From positions 62,001 to 126,000 of the forward strand of contig NZ_JACRSX010000004.1 of the NCBI RefSeq assembly GCF_014384985.1: a DNA stretch of 64,000 nt, written 5' to 3'. Origin of the DNA: Jutongia huaianensis. GTDB taxonomy: Bacteria; Bacillota; Clostridia; Lachnospirales; Lachnospiraceae. Shown here one piece after another: positions 1-8,778 of this stretch. Within the stretch, counting starts at the first letter, position 1. Each line of letters starts with the position of its first letter. The translations under genes and the position numbers were made by a program. The notes below the pieces were generated by a model. It was not told the origin of the DNA and did no database searches. It saw only the letters and a program-made list of their open reading frames with translations.

Positions 1-833
1 GCCGGTATGATCATAACACCTGCCAGAAATGCAACAACCGTGTCCACAACCTCAATCTGGGCAACAGACTTGTTCAGATCCACATCCTTCTTTACATAGG
101 AGCCATAAGTGATCATAATGCCCATCGACACACTCAGAGAAAAGAACAGCTGACTCATCGCATCCAGTGTGACCTGTAGAAATCTTGAAACCGTCAGGCC
201 CGACACATCGGGTATAATATATACCTTCAAGCCATCCAGACCTGTCCGTACTACTCCATCTGCTCCCTTTGATTTTAATGTCAGAGAGAATATTGCAATA
301 CACACTACCATAATAAGCAGCACCGGCATAATAAACTTACTGCAGCGCTCAATACCGCCCTCTACGCCATTGTAAACGATCAAAGCCGTTACCAGCATAA
401 AGATCAACCCAAACCATACCGAAGAGGTATTCGTAATAAAGCTTGTAAAATAAGAATCCTTCGCTGCATCCCCACTGGCTCCGGTGAGAAATACGATAAA
501 ATACTTCAGGATCCAGCCACCGATGACCGCATAATATGTCATGATAAGCACCGGTACCATAAAGGTCAGAAATCCCAGCTTTTTCCAACCGGGACGCATG
601 CTCTCATATGCCCTAATGGCACTCTGTCCCGTCTTACGTCCAATGGAAATATCCGTTGTCAACAAGGTAAAACCGAAGGTAAGCACAAGCACCAGGTAAA
701 TGATCAGAAATAATCCACCACCGTCTCTTGCTACCAGATAAGGGAAACGCCACAGATTTCCTACACCTACAGCACTTCCTGCTGCTGCCAGAACAAATCC
801 GATCTGGCCACTAAAACTACTTTTCTTTTTCAA
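1..833 (-). CDS. Sodium:neurotransmitter symporter (NSS/SNF) family transporter, 5' part
   Basis: Integral membrane Na+-coupled transporter, likely for an amino acid (family knowledge; substrate not readable). About 277 residues are open up to the window edge, so the C-terminal half lies outside. The start is a TTG at 831-833 behind a GGAG ribosome binding site. The helix-1 signature AVGVGNLWRFPY sits at residues 21-32, and the last readable residues (DTVVAFLAGVMIIPA) match the middle of the family. Several hydrophobic segments follow the first helix. It has its own promoter at 881-909 and is separated from the feo operon by a terminator, so it is a separate transcript. Family identity is confident. 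Confidence 0.9.
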   Translation of the reverse strand, partial: MKKKSSFSGQIGFVLAAAGSAVGVGNLWRFPYLVARDGGGLFLIIYLVLVLTFGFTLLTTDISIGRKTGQSAIRAYESMRPGWKKLGFLTFMVPVLIMTYYAVIGGWILKYFIVFLTGASGDAAKDSYFTSFITNTSSVWFGLIFMLVTALIVYNGVEGGIERCSKFIMPVLLIMVVCIAIFSLTLKSKGADGVVRTGLDGLKVYIIPDVSGLTVSRFLQVTLDAMSQLFFSLSVSMGIMITYGSYVKKDVDLNKSVAQIEVVDTVVAFLAGVMIIP

Positions 834-880
834 TTTTTCTGCTCCTTTTACATTATTTCCGTTAAAAACTGATAAAACCC

Positions 881-909
881 ATTGTACCATATCCCCAAAA
901 GAGAATCAA
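881..909 (-). promoter_or_regulatory. Sigma-A-type promoter of the NSS transporter gene
   Basis: On the minus strand, TTGATT (904-909) and TACAAT (881-886) are separated by exactly 17 bp, about 50 bp upstream of the TTG start. Seen in the sequence; not tested. Confidence 0.6.
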
Positions 910-945
910 CGAATATCCATTACAAACATTTTTTATCATAAAACA

Positions 946-983
946 GGGCAGAAGACAATCCATTCACAGATCGTCTTCTGCCC
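946..983 (-). terminator. Intrinsic terminator ending the feo operon
   Basis: Perfect 11-bp stem (GGGCAGAAGAC, arms 946-956 and 973-983) followed on the minus strand by TGTTTTATG. It lies about 40 bp after the stop of the HMA-domain gene. Confidence 0.8.
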
Positions 984-1024
984 GATTTCAACGCCTTCCG
1001 CTCATTACAATAAAATCCCGGTAT

Positions 1025-1390
1025 TTACTTTGACTCCATACTGACTACAGTAAAATCCAGACCTTCGATCACATCCCGTATTACGGAATCATCCATCACT
1101 TGGTAAATGGATACGACCGCTGTCTTTTTGTTCAGATTAACCTTTGCCACGACTCCGTCCAGTTCATCCAGATGCTTCTCAATCCTGTTTTTACAGTTCT
1201 GGCAATGCATTCCTTCGATATGCACAGTAATCTCCCGCAGCTTCGGTCCGTCGATTTTCTTTTTCACCGGTTTTTCCTTCGGACCGCCACAGCAATCTCC
1301 TTCCCCTTTCATATGCTTCCAGGTACTGGTGATTGCCGGAATCAGTACTATGATCAGAATGACAACGATTAAAAGTGTTTGTGCATTCAT
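1025..1390 (-). CDS. Membrane-anchored heavy-metal-associated (HMA) domain protein
   Basis: 121 residues. Residues 5-20 are a hydrophobic anchor. They are followed by GDCCGG (31-36), a Lys-rich linker, and an HMA fold carrying GMHCQNC (Cys63 and Cys66), the metal-binding CxxC of copper-chaperone-like domains. It is the last gene of the feo operon, after the short Cys-rich FeoB companion. A role in delivering or sensing a soft metal at the membrane next to the iron transporter is an inference; the domain itself is clear. Confidence 0.85.
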   Translation of the reverse strand: MNAQTLLIVVILIIVLIPAITSTWKHMKGEGDCCGGPKEKPVKKKIDGPKLREITVHIEGMHCQNCKNRIEKHLDELDGVVAKVNLNKKTAVVSIYQVMDDSVIRDVIEGLDFTVVSMESK

Positions 1391-1415
1391 GACATCATCC
1401 CCTTTAATCTTTGCA

Positions 1416-1592
1416 TTATTTTTTTACAGATTTCTTTTTGTTGGACATACATGAGCGTGTACAGGATCCTGCTGATGGGCATCCAATACAATGTACGCCT
1501 CTTTTCTTCTCTTTGTGAATGTACCAGACCGCAGAACCCACGATCACAACCAAGAGTACAATTAAAATAATGTTAGCAAGCATACCTGACAT
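1416..1592 (-). CDS. FeoB-associated Cys-rich membrane protein
   Basis: 58-residue protein. The N-terminus is one membrane helix (residues about 5-24). A basic stretch follows, then a Cys cluster (HCIGCPSAGSCTRSC, residues 34-48), then a Lys-rich tail. This is the layout of the short FeoB-associated family (Pfam FeoB_associated; name from memory) that follows feoB in Clostridia. ATG at 1590-1592 is preceded by AGAAAGGGATGATGAGTT. It lies 23 bp after feoB and 25 bp before the HMA gene, in the same operon. FeoC-like or metal-handling roles have been suggested for such proteins; none can be shown here. Confidence 0.82.
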   Translation of the reverse strand: MSGMLANIILIVLLVVIVGSAVWYIHKEKKRGVHCIGCPSAGSCTRSCMSNKKKSVKK

Positions 1593-1615
1593 AACTCATC
1601 ATCCCTTTCTGATCA

Positions 1616-3607
1616 TTAATCCAGCTGATACTCCGTATCAATGGCTCTGTTCGCCCTCTGGATCAGATATACGATAACTGCTGCAAAAATACATACTGCG
1701 ATCAGACCGCCAACAAATCCTGCTCCAAGAGCACCTGTTGTGATCAGTGTACCAATCTGGTATACCAGGAAACCAACGGTAAATCCGGTTGCCAGCTGGA
1801 GACAGATACCTGCAAACAGCCACTTACCACTCTGCATCTCAGAGTTCATCGCACCAAGTGCTGCGAAACAAGGTGGTGTATAAAGGTTGAACATCAGGTA
1901 TGCAAGAGCTGCTACCTTTGTGATACCCATAGCCATTGCTACCTTGTTACCACTACCTACCAGTGCAAGCTCATCTGTATCGATAAAATTGGTCAGTGCA
2001 TAAACGGTTGCAAGTGTACCTACTACGTTCTCCTTAGCGATAAATCCTGTGATGGATGCTGCTGCAAGCTGCCATGCTGCGATACCGACAACAGGGATAA
2101 GAAGTGTTGCGAACGGTCCGGCAATGCTTGCAAGGATAGAAGTACTCTCTGCACCCTCTGCAACAACCTGCAGCTTCCAGTTGAAGGACTGCATGATCTG
2201 AACAACAGTATTACATACAAGGATTACAGTACCGGCTTTCTTAATATAAGCTTTACCACGGTTTAACATAGATAAACATCCAATTTTAAGACTAGGTACT
2301 TTATACTCCGGAAGCTCGATAATGAAGAATGACTTTCTGTACTTCATACCGGTAACCGCCTTTACCAGAAGAGCTCCTAAGAGGATCAAAAGAATTCCCA
2401 CAAAATACATTAAAGGTCCTACCCATTTAGAATGCGGGAAGAATGCACCGGTAAACAGTGCAATAACAGGAAGCTTAGCACCACAAGGCATAAAGGTTGC
2501 TAACATCGCTGTGGTTCTACGCTCTCTCTCGTTACGAATGGTACGGCATGCCATGATAGCCGGGATACCACAGCCGGTACCGATGATCATTGGGATAACG
2601 GATTTACCGGAAAGACCTACTCTCTTAAAGATCGGGTCAAGAACGACAGTTGCACGAGCCATGTATCCACAATCCTCAAGAAGAGCGATCAGGAAGTACA
2701 TAACCATTACGAGTGGAAGGAAACCAACTACGGCACCTACACCACCAATGATACCATCAACGAGTAACGCATACAAGAACGGGTTTGCATTCTCAAGAAG
2801 TCCGCCAACCCAGTTCTGGAATGTCTCGATCCATCCTACAAGGATATCTGCCAGCCATGTACCAAGTGTTGACTGTGATATGTAGAATACCAGAAACATA
2901 ATTGCTGCAAAAATGATAAGTCCGGATACCGGATTTGTCAAAACTGCATCGATCTTATCTCCGACATTCTTCTCTTTTGTAAGAACCTTACGATTCTCAA
3001 CCTGCTTTACGATTGCATTTACAAACTCGAAACGCTTGCGGTCAGCAGCTTCTACTTCCTTCTTATCATGAAGATTAATGTCACCCTGTACATATGGTGC
3101 TTTCTGTCCGGCTCCTTCCAGATCAGCAGCCGTCTGGATCACTTCCTTCAGACCAGTGTCTGTTGTAGATGTCGTCTTGATCACAGGACAGCCAAGCTTC
3201 TCAGACAATGTCTTCTCATCAATCTTATTGCCCTTTTTCTCATTGATATCACTCTTATTCAATGCAACAACAACCGGAACTCCCAACTCCAGAAGCTGTG
3301 TTGTAAAGAATAAGCTACGGCTTAAGTTTGTTGCATCTACGATATTGACGATCACATCCGGATGCTCATTTTTTACATAACCACTTGTAATACTCTCCTC
3401 AGAAGTAAATGGTGACATAGAATATGCACCCGGAAGATCGACTGCGATCAGCTCCTTAGAACCATTGTAGTGATCTTTCTTGACCGGATACTCTTTCTTA
3501 TCTACGGTAACACCAGCCCAGTTACCGATTTTTTCATTTCTTCCCGTTAATGCGTTGTACATAGTGGTCTTACCACTATTGGGATTACCGGTTAACGCAA
3601 TTCTCAT
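1616..3607 (-). CDS. feoB: Ferrous iron transporter FeoB
   Basis: 663 residues, within the normal family range. Cytoplasmic G-protein domain at the N-terminus: G1 GNPNSGKT (7-14), G3 DLPG (57-60), G4 NKSD (117-120), then the helical GDI-like spacer and a polytopic membrane domain with the Gate-type Cys segment PMIIGTGCGIPA. It imports Fe2+ across the cytoplasmic membrane. It follows feoA by 49 bp and precedes two small metal-related membrane proteins, making a four-gene iron operon under the promoter/operator at 3968-4020. Confidence 0.97.
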   Translation of the reverse strand: MRIALTGNPNSGKTTMYNALTGRNEKIGNWAGVTVDKKEYPVKKDHYNGSKELIAVDLPGAYSMSPFTSEESITSGYVKNEHPDVIVNIVDATNLSRSLFFTTQLLELGVPVVVALNKSDINEKKGNKIDEKTLSEKLGCPVIKTTSTTDTGLKEVIQTAADLEGAGQKAPYVQGDINLHDKKEVEAADRKRFEFVNAIVKQVENRKVLTKEKNVGDKIDAVLTNPVSGLIIFAAIMFLVFYISQSTLGTWLADILVGWIETFQNWVGGLLENANPFLYALLVDGIIGGVGAVVGFLPLVMVMYFLIALLEDCGYMARATVVLDPIFKRVGLSGKSVIPMIIGTGCGIPAIMACRTIRNERERRTTAMLATFMPCGAKLPVIALFTGAFFPHSKWVGPLMYFVGILLILLGALLVKAVTGMKYRKSFFIIELPEYKVPSLKIGCLSMLNRGKAYIKKAGTVILVCNTVVQIMQSFNWKLQVVAEGAESTSILASIAGPFATLLIPVVGIAAWQLAAASITGFIAKENVVGTLATVYALTNFIDTDELALVGSGNKVAMAMGITKVAALAYLMFNLYTPPCFAALGAMNSEMQSGKWLFAGICLQLATGFTVGFLVYQIGTLITTGALGAGFVGGLIAVCIFAAVIVYLIQRANRAIDTEYQLD

Positions 3608-3656
3608 AAAGAAACCTCCTTAATCAAACTATGTGTTATAGTTTTTAATTGTATGA

Positions 3657-3869
3657 TTATATTAAAATAGCTTTCGCTAGATCAATATCAATGTTGTAGC
3701 GTCCGTCCTTAATCGACACAACGCAGTTGTTCTTTTTGCGCGATACAACCGTGATCGGCTCACCACTGTAGCATCCCAGTGAAAATAAGAATGATTTCAT
3801 TTCCTCATCACTGGTTGAAATATCCTTGATCATGTACTCTGTTCCCAAAACTGCTTCATCAAGACTCAT
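3657..3869 (-). CDS. feoA: FeoA, SH3-like accessory protein of FeoB
   Basis: 70 residues, the usual FeoA size, folding as one small beta-barrel (pattern SLGCYSGEPITVVSRKK and a C-terminal IDIDLAKAILI). The ATG follows GAGAGGATTTATTT. It is the first gene of the feo operon and is thought to bind FeoB. The operator at 3968-3983 lies about 100 bp upstream of the start. Confidence 0.93.
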   Translation of the reverse strand: MSLDEAVLGTEYMIKDISTSDEEMKSFLFSLGCYSGEPITVVSRKKNNCVVSIKDGRYNIDIDLAKAILI

Positions 3870-3967
3870 AAATAAATCCTCTCTTTACTTTGTAATATAT
3901 AACTATGCTTATTCTCCGCTACCTCAAATTAGTAGTATCTATTGTGTATCAGTCTGTACTCTCTTTA

Positions 3968-3983
3968 GTTAGAAATCTCTAAC
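3968..3983 (-). promoter_or_regulatory. Candidate DtxR-type iron operator of the feo operon
   Basis: GTTAGAAATCTCTAAC: a perfect inverted repeat GTTAG-N6-CTAAC just downstream of the feo promoter, covering about +2 to +17. The same 16-bp architecture recurs at 14433-14448 over the promoter of a metal regulator. The half-sites TTAG/CTAA resemble DtxR/IdeR half-sites (known for that family). Binding protein inferred, not shown. Confidence 0.6.
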
Positions 3984-3991
3984 CACCAAAT

Positions 3992-4020
3992 AATCTAATA
4001 CAAAATGCCCTCTTTGTCAA
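3992..4020 (-). promoter_or_regulatory. Promoter of the feo operon
   Basis: Minus strand TTGACA (4015-4020), 17-bp spacer, TAGATT (3992-3997). It is placed so that transcription would start beside the operator at 3968-3983. Confidence 0.65.
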
Positions 4021-4083
4021 TAAGTTTTAGAAAGATTCTCAATAAAAGTTCTCACTGGCACCACATATAGCAGTAAAAAAGGG

Positions 4084-4149
4084 AAAAACCGGCAATCCGG
4101 ATGGAACTATATATTTATAAGTAATATTCCATCTGAATTGCCGGTTTTC
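4084..4149 (-). terminator. Strong terminator hairpin after the SseB-like gene
   Basis: Long stem of about 22 bp with one mismatch region (AAAACCGGCAAT paired with ATTGCCGGTTTT, extended by GGATGGAA/TTCCATCT), with T-rich sequence after it on the minus strand (TTTTTCCCTTTTTT). It follows the stop at 4163 and isolates the feo promoter region from that gene. Confidence 0.8.
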
Positions 4150-4162
4150 TAATACGGCTGTA

Positions 4163-4621
4163 CTATTTCTTCTGTCCCAGTATCACCTGAATCAGAGCTT
4201 TGTCTAACATCAATGTCCGGTTCCACGGATTTAATATAATCCCCTGTATTTCCTCTGTCTGTACTGCCTGGGTAAATAACTGCCCTATATCTGTCAGAAA
4301 AGTTGACTTTACACTGTCACTGCCCTTTAGCTCCTCCTCAAAGCTTGAAAATACGGTCCACCAGCTCTGTCCATTCTCCGTCCGGACTGCCTGAATCCGA
4401 AGCTGGTCATCCCCTTTCGGCGGTTCCACCGCAATGATGAACTGACCACCTTCCCGCATTCTCTGACGTATTACTGTCAGGGTGTGCGCCAGACGCTCCG
4501 GAGAAGCCTCCTGCTGCAAGCCTGCAATGGCAGCCTCGATCCGCTCATTTTCCTGAAGTCCCGGATCTGTCTCCTGATTTCTCTGATTTCTTTGATTCCC
4601 TTGATTTTTCTGATCGGTCAT
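4163..4621 (-). CDS. SseB-like N-terminal domain protein
   Basis: 152 residues. The N-terminus is a Gln/Asn-rich tract (repeated NQ/RN units, residues 4-17). From about residue 30 the sequence fits the SseB N-terminal fold: GGQFIIAVEPP, WWTVFSSFEEE, FLTDIGQLFTQAV and GIILNPWNRTLML. SseB was named for enhanced serine sensitivity in E. coli; its molecular role is not established. Monocistronic, with its own terminator. SseB membership is by pattern recognition and moderately sure. Confidence 0.6.
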   Translation of the reverse strand: MTDQKNQGNQRNQRNQETDPGLQENERIEAAIAGLQQEASPERLAHTLTVIRQRMREGGQFIIAVEPPKGDDQLRIQAVRTENGQSWWTVFSSFEEELKGSDSVKSTFLTDIGQLFTQAVQTEEIQGIILNPWNRTLMLDKALIQVILGQKK

Positions 4622-4665
4622 ATTTTCCTCGTTGTTTAATCTCCTTTTTTAAGTTATTACATTTA

Positions 4666-5118
4666 TTAGTTTACCACAAGATTGGTGATCCAGACACCTT
4701 TTTTCACCAGAATATGTCCAGCCACCACCTTGACCAGATCCGCAGACTGCACCAGTGCGTATACCGCCAGCACCGGAAGTGCCGTATAACTGCACAATGC
4801 AAACGCAAGACTGACGGATACCACCCAGGTAAACACGCTGTCAAACAAAAAGGTGATCACTGTCTTTCCACCGGAACGAAGGGTAAAATAAAAAACATTC
4901 AAAACTCCCTGTATCGGAAAGAATACTGCTGTGATAATAATAAACCACTGTCCTAAGTGGCGTACCTCCTCTGTGGTATCGTACAATGATGGAAACACCC
5001 TGCCAAGACTTCCCACCATCAGATTATCCACAAGACTCACCGCATTGGTAATACCGTTCTGGATCATCATCGGTACTGCCAGTGTCAATGCCTTTTTATA
5101 TACAGAGCGTTCTCTCAT
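4666..5118 (-). pseudogene. MATE efflux transporter remnant with large in-frame internal deletion
   Basis: The 150-residue ORF joins a normal MATE N-terminus (residues 1-39, KALTLAVPMMIQNG then SLVDNLMVGSLG) directly to what looks like the C-terminal region of the family (from RVFPSLYDTTEEVRHLG, then TM-like segments). MATE proteins are normally about 440-460 residues with 12 helices, so about 300 residues are missing without a frameshift. The remaining 4-5 helices cannot form the two-bundle transporter. Most likely an inactive deletion product. Confidence 0.8.
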
Positions 5119-5278
5119 ATCTGATTATCTCCTTCAAAATCATTCTTCCGTGTTTATGCACACCACTATCATTTGAGGCGTTTTTCAAGCATAACATAAT
5201 CTTAATCCGGAGACAATAGCATTATATACTTTTCAGGACAAAAAAGAGATAGCGGTCGGCCAGCGCTATTATAACAAC

Positions 5279-5320
5279 AAAAATCCGGCCGGAGCCATAA
5301 ATTGCCCCAGCCGGATTTTT
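5279..5320 (-). terminator. Terminator after metY
   Basis: Perfect 11-bp arms AAAAATCCGGC (5279-5289) and GCCGGATTTTT (5310-5320), with a T-tract built into the arm. It lies about 55 bp after the metY stop. Confidence 0.8.
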
Positions 5321-5374
5321 ATTGGGATCTACCCATTTTATTTATATAGGAGAATTTTACACATGTTCTTTGAA

Positions 5375-6682
5375 TTACCGGACTGCCTTAAATGCCTCGG
5401 CAAGATCCTCGATGATATCATCGATGTGCTCTGTACCGATAGAAAGACGGATGGTATTTGGCTTAATACCCTGATCCAGAAGCTCTGCCTCGTTGCACTC
5501 TGAATGTGTGGTAGATGCAGGATGGATTGCCAGGGACTTCACATCTGCTACGTTGGCAAGCAGAGAGAACAGCTCCAGCTGATCGATGAAATCCTGTGCC
5601 TTCTTTGCATCACCCTTGATCTCAAAGGTAAAGATAGAACCGCCGCCATTAGGAAAATACTTCTTGTAAAGCTTCTGCTGCTCCGGATCCTCTGATACCG
5701 ATGGATGATTTACCTTTTCAACCAGTGGCTGATCCTTCAGGAACTGTACTACCTTCAGAGCATTCTCAACGTGACGCTCTACACGAAGAGATAATGTCTC
5801 AAGACCCTGCAGGAAGATAAATGCATGAACAGGAGAAAGTGTTGCACCCATATCACGAAGAAGGATGGCACGAATGTATGTGACAAATGCTGCCGGTGCG
5901 CAGTCCTTTGCAAAGCTTACACCATGGTAAGATACGTTTGGCTCTACCAGCCATGGATACTTGTCGCTGGAGGTCCAGTCAAAGTTACCGCTGTCTACGA
6001 TCACACCACCGATAGTTGTACCGTGGCCACCGATGAACTTTGTTGCAGAATGGATCACGATATCCGCACCATACTCGATCGGACGTACCAGATAAGGGGT
6101 TGCAAATGTATTATCTACGATCAATGGAATATTATGGGAATGTGCAATATTTGCAATGCGCTCAATATCAACCACCTCAGAATTTGGATTACCCAGAGTC
6201 TCAATCTCGATCGCTGTGGTGTTCTCCTTGATGGCTGCCTCAATTCCTTCATAATCAAATGGATCTACGAAGGTTGTCTCAATGCCGTAATCCGGAAGAG
6301 TATGTGCCAGAAGATTATAGGTTCCACCGTAAATATTCTTAGCTGCTACAATATGATCTCCTTTATGTGCTACTGCCTGGAATGCATACGTAAGTGCTGC
6401 TGCACCACTACCTACTGCCAAAGCTGCCACACCGCCCTCAAGAGCGGCAATTCTCTGCTCGAAGGTATCCTCGGTCGGGTTTGTTAATCTTCCGTAAATG
6501 TTACCAGCATCTCTGAGACCGAAACGATCTGCTGCATGCTGGCTGTTATGGAATACATAAGAAGATGTCAGATAAATCGGTACTGCTCTTGCATCTGTCA
6601 CCGGATCCGCCTGCTCCTGTCCTACATGAAGCTGCTTTGTTTCAAATTTTAATTCTCTCTCTGAATATGTCTTTTTGCTCAT
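5375..6682 (-). CDS. metY: O-acetylhomoserine aminocarboxypropyltransferase (sulfhydrylase)
   Basis: 435 residues, the usual length. Cys/Met-metabolism PLP enzyme: NIYGRLTNPT (61-70), the PLP-contacting GSGAAALTYA (91-100), VDNTFATPY (189-197) and the Schiff-base lysine Lys215 in HSATKFIGGHG. It makes homocysteine from O-acetylhomoserine and sulfide. Length and the N-terminal ETKQLHVGQE signature favour MetY over MetB/MetC. Monocistronic, with a palindrome-bracketed promoter at 6771-6812. Confidence 0.93.
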   Translation of the reverse strand: MSKKTYSERELKFETKQLHVGQEQADPVTDARAVPIYLTSSYVFHNSQHAADRFGLRDAGNIYGRLTNPTEDTFEQRIAALEGGVAALAVGSGAAALTYAFQAVAHKGDHIVAAKNIYGGTYNLLAHTLPDYGIETTFVDPFDYEGIEAAIKENTTAIEIETLGNPNSEVVDIERIANIAHSHNIPLIVDNTFATPYLVRPIEYGADIVIHSATKFIGGHGTTIGGVIVDSGNFDWTSSDKYPWLVEPNVSYHGVSFAKDCAPAAFVTYIRAILLRDMGATLSPVHAFIFLQGLETLSLRVERHVENALKVVQFLKDQPLVEKVNHPSVSEDPEQQKLYKKYFPNGGGSIFTFEIKGDAKKAQDFIDQLELFSLLANVADVKSLAIHPASTTHSECNEAELLDQGIKPNTIRLSIGTEHIDDIIEDLAEAFKAVR

Positions 6683-6770
6683 ACGATAATCCTCACTTTC
6701 TATGTTCTTTTTCCCTCGATAAGCTATGTTTGTTTTCCTATCGGTTTACTATGATTTTTAAGATGTACCT

Positions 6771-6812
6771 ATCATACATCCATATTCCTACTTTGTCAAT
6801 AGGAATATGGAT
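6771..6812 (-). promoter_or_regulatory. metY promoter with 13-bp inverted repeat around the -35 box
   Basis: Minus strand TTGACA (6794-6799), 17-bp spacer, TATGAT (6771-6776). A perfect 13-bp inverted repeat, ATCCATATTCCTA (6778-6790) and TAGGAATATGGAT (6800-6812), brackets the -35 box and fills the spacer. This looks like a repressor operator; a CymR-type cysteine regulator is one guess for such a gene. Confidence 0.7.
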
Positions 6813-6888
6813 ATTTTTTCAAATTTTCTTTGAAATCGTTCTCAGCGCACACTTTTTCCGAACATAGATTTGTCAAACCCCTGTAAAA

Positions 6889-7863
6889 TCAACGCTTTGA
6901 TGCTTCCTTCATAAGACGTTCCAGATCTTCGTATTTCTCTATCTCATTGACGCGCCGGCGAAGAGACGCTGATCCCGGATATCCCGCCGTATACCAAGCA
7001 ACATGTTTCCGCATCTCCCGCATTGCCATAAGCTCACCCTTACATTCAATGAGCATCCGCGCATGGCGAAGGATCATTACCACCATCTCCTCATGAGACG
7101 GCTTCTCCTCTTCCTCTCCTGTTGCCAGATAATGGCGGATCTGATGAAACAGCCATGGATTGCCACGAACACCCCTGGCAAGCATCAGGCCATCACAGCC
7201 GGTCTGCTTCAGACAAGCCGCCGCATCCCCCGGCGTAAAGATATCTCCGCTGGCGATCACCGGAATATCCACGGCTTCCTTGACCTGACGGATAATGTCC
7301 CAGTCTGCCTTTCCACCATAATACTGTTCCCTTGTGCGTCCATGAACTGCAATCGCTGATGCACCACAGTCCTCCATACGCTTTGCAAACTCTACCGCAT
7401 TACAATCCTCCGCGCCAAACCCTTTTCGGAACTTCACCGTGACTGGCTTCCGGATCCGTCTGCTAATGGCCTTCACGATCTCGCCTGCAAGAACAGGATC
7501 CTTCATCAGGGCCGATCCCTCTCCGTTATTGACCACCTTGGGCACCGGGCATCCCATATTAATATCAAGAATATCAAAATCCCTGTGCTCAATCTGTGCT
7601 GCCATCTCTGCCATCAACTCCGGCTCCGAACCAAACAACTGCAACGCCAGTGGACGTTCCTTTTCCTCCGTCATCCAGAGCAGCTCTGTATTTTTATTCT
7701 TGTAATAAATGCCCTTGGCACTGATCATTTCCGTATAAACCAGATCGGCTCCCTGCTCCTTGCATAACAGACGAAATGGCAGGTCTGTTACCCCTGCCAT
7801 TGGTCCTAATACAAGCTTTCCGGGGATCTGTACCTCTCCAATTCGAAATCCCTGATCCTCCAT
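6889..7863 (-). CDS. dusB: tRNA-dihydrouridine synthase, DusB type
   Basis: FMN-dependent TIM-barrel enzyme reducing uridines in tRNA. Motifs: LGPMAGVTDLPFR near the N-terminus, NMGCPVPKV with the catalytic Cys, VTVKFRKGF, and HGRTREQYY. About 324 residues from the ATG at 7861-7863; the frame is open to 7896 but that extension has no family sequence. AAAGGA lies 13 nt before the chosen ATG, so the exact start is not certain. Last gene of the birA-hypothetical-coaX-dusB run. Confidence 0.92.
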   Translation of the reverse strand: MEDQGFRIGEVQIPGKLVLGPMAGVTDLPFRLLCKEQGADLVYTEMISAKGIYYKNKNTELLWMTEEKERPLALQLFGSEPELMAEMAAQIEHRDFDILDINMGCPVPKVVNNGEGSALMKDPVLAGEIVKAISRRIRKPVTVKFRKGFGAEDCNAVEFAKRMEDCGASAIAVHGRTREQYYGGKADWDIIRQVKEAVDIPVIASGDIFTPGDAAACLKQTGCDGLMLARGVRGNPWLFHQIRHYLATGEEEEKPSHEEMVVMILRHARMLIECKGELMAMREMRKHVAWYTAGYPGSASLRRRVNEIEKYEDLERLMKEASKR

Positions 7864-7928
7864 AATAATCTTATATTCCTTTCTCCACCCACACACTTTT
7901 GTGCTGCAGGTATACGATTCGCCATCTT

Positions 7929-8702
7929 TTACGCCCTTTTCTGCTTATCAAAGATAATCTGCAGACCCTTCAGAGTCAGATTACTGTCATAGATATCAAT
8001 TTCCTCCGTATAATCTGAGATCATTTTTCCAAGTCCACCGGTCGCAACAACCTTGATATCCTTAAGCCCTGATTCCTCTTTAATCTTATCGATAATATAC
8101 TGGGACTGTCCCACGGTTCCAAGGAAAAGTCCCGCCTGCATTGCCGTGATCGTATCCTTTGCCACCACATGCTCCGGACACTTGATCTCGATTTCCGGCA
8201 GATTTGCCGTATCGTTCCAAAGAGCATTGGCTGAAATCTTCACACCCGGACTGATCACTCCTCCCAAAAAAGCTCCGTCCCGGGTCACCAGGTCATATGT
8301 TGTAGCTGTACCATAATCTGCTACAATGATCGGTCCTCCATATAAAGTATGTGCCGCAACTGCATCCACAATCCGGTCCGGTCCAACTTCTTTTGGATTA
8401 GCTGTTTCTATCCGTATTCCGGTCTTGATCCCGGCTCCCACAATGATCGGATGGCATCCCAGGTATTTGATGATACCACTGTTAAATGAATACATGATCT
8501 TTGGCACAACAGAAGCCACAATCACCTGATCAATGGAATCTGCCGAAAACCCCTTTCTCTCCAAAATATCACAGATCATGCTGCCGTATTCATCAGATGT
8601 TCTTGATATCCGCACTGAAAAATGAAAACGTGTTACCATTTCATCTCCATCAAATACGCCAAAGGTTATATTTGTATTACCTACATCTACCGCTAATAAC
8701 AT
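7929..8702 (-). CDS. coaX: Type III pantothenate kinase
   Basis: ATP-dependent phosphorylation of pantothenate, first step of coenzyme A synthesis. ASKHA-fold motifs: [10 protein letters not shown] at the N-terminus (P-loop-like), [11 protein letters not shown], and [11 protein letters not shown]. The ATG at 8700-8702 follows GGAGGAAAGGCA, better than the upstream in-frame ATG at 8729. 257 residues, normal for CoaX. Cotranscription with birA is plausible: same strand and short gaps. Confidence 0.95.
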   Translation of the reverse strand: MLLAVDVGNTNITFGVFDGDEMVTRFHFSVRISRTSDEYGSMICDILERKGFSADSIDQVIVASVVPKIMYSFNSGIIKYLGCHPIIVGAGIKTGIRIETANPKEVGPDRIVDAVAAHTLYGGPIIVADYGTATTYDLVTRDGAFLGGVISPGVKISANALWNDTANLPEIEIKCPEHVVAKDTITAMQAGLFLGTVGQSQYIIDKIKEESGLKDIKVVATGGLGKMISDYTEEIDIYDSNLTLKGLQIIFDKQKRA

Positions 8703-8778
8703 TGCCTTTCCTCCTGTATTTTTATGCAATGACCTATCATCTGTATCGTGTTGTAAATCTCACCCGGTACTACTCACA

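Noticed and set aside
1100..1454. Plus-strand ORFs opposite the HMA gene
   Set aside because: Antisense shadows of the feo operon genes, no ribosome binding sites.
4666..5118. Small multidrug resistance (SMR) transporter
   Set aside because: Sequence is clearly MATE N- and C-terminal parts, not the four-helix SMR fold.
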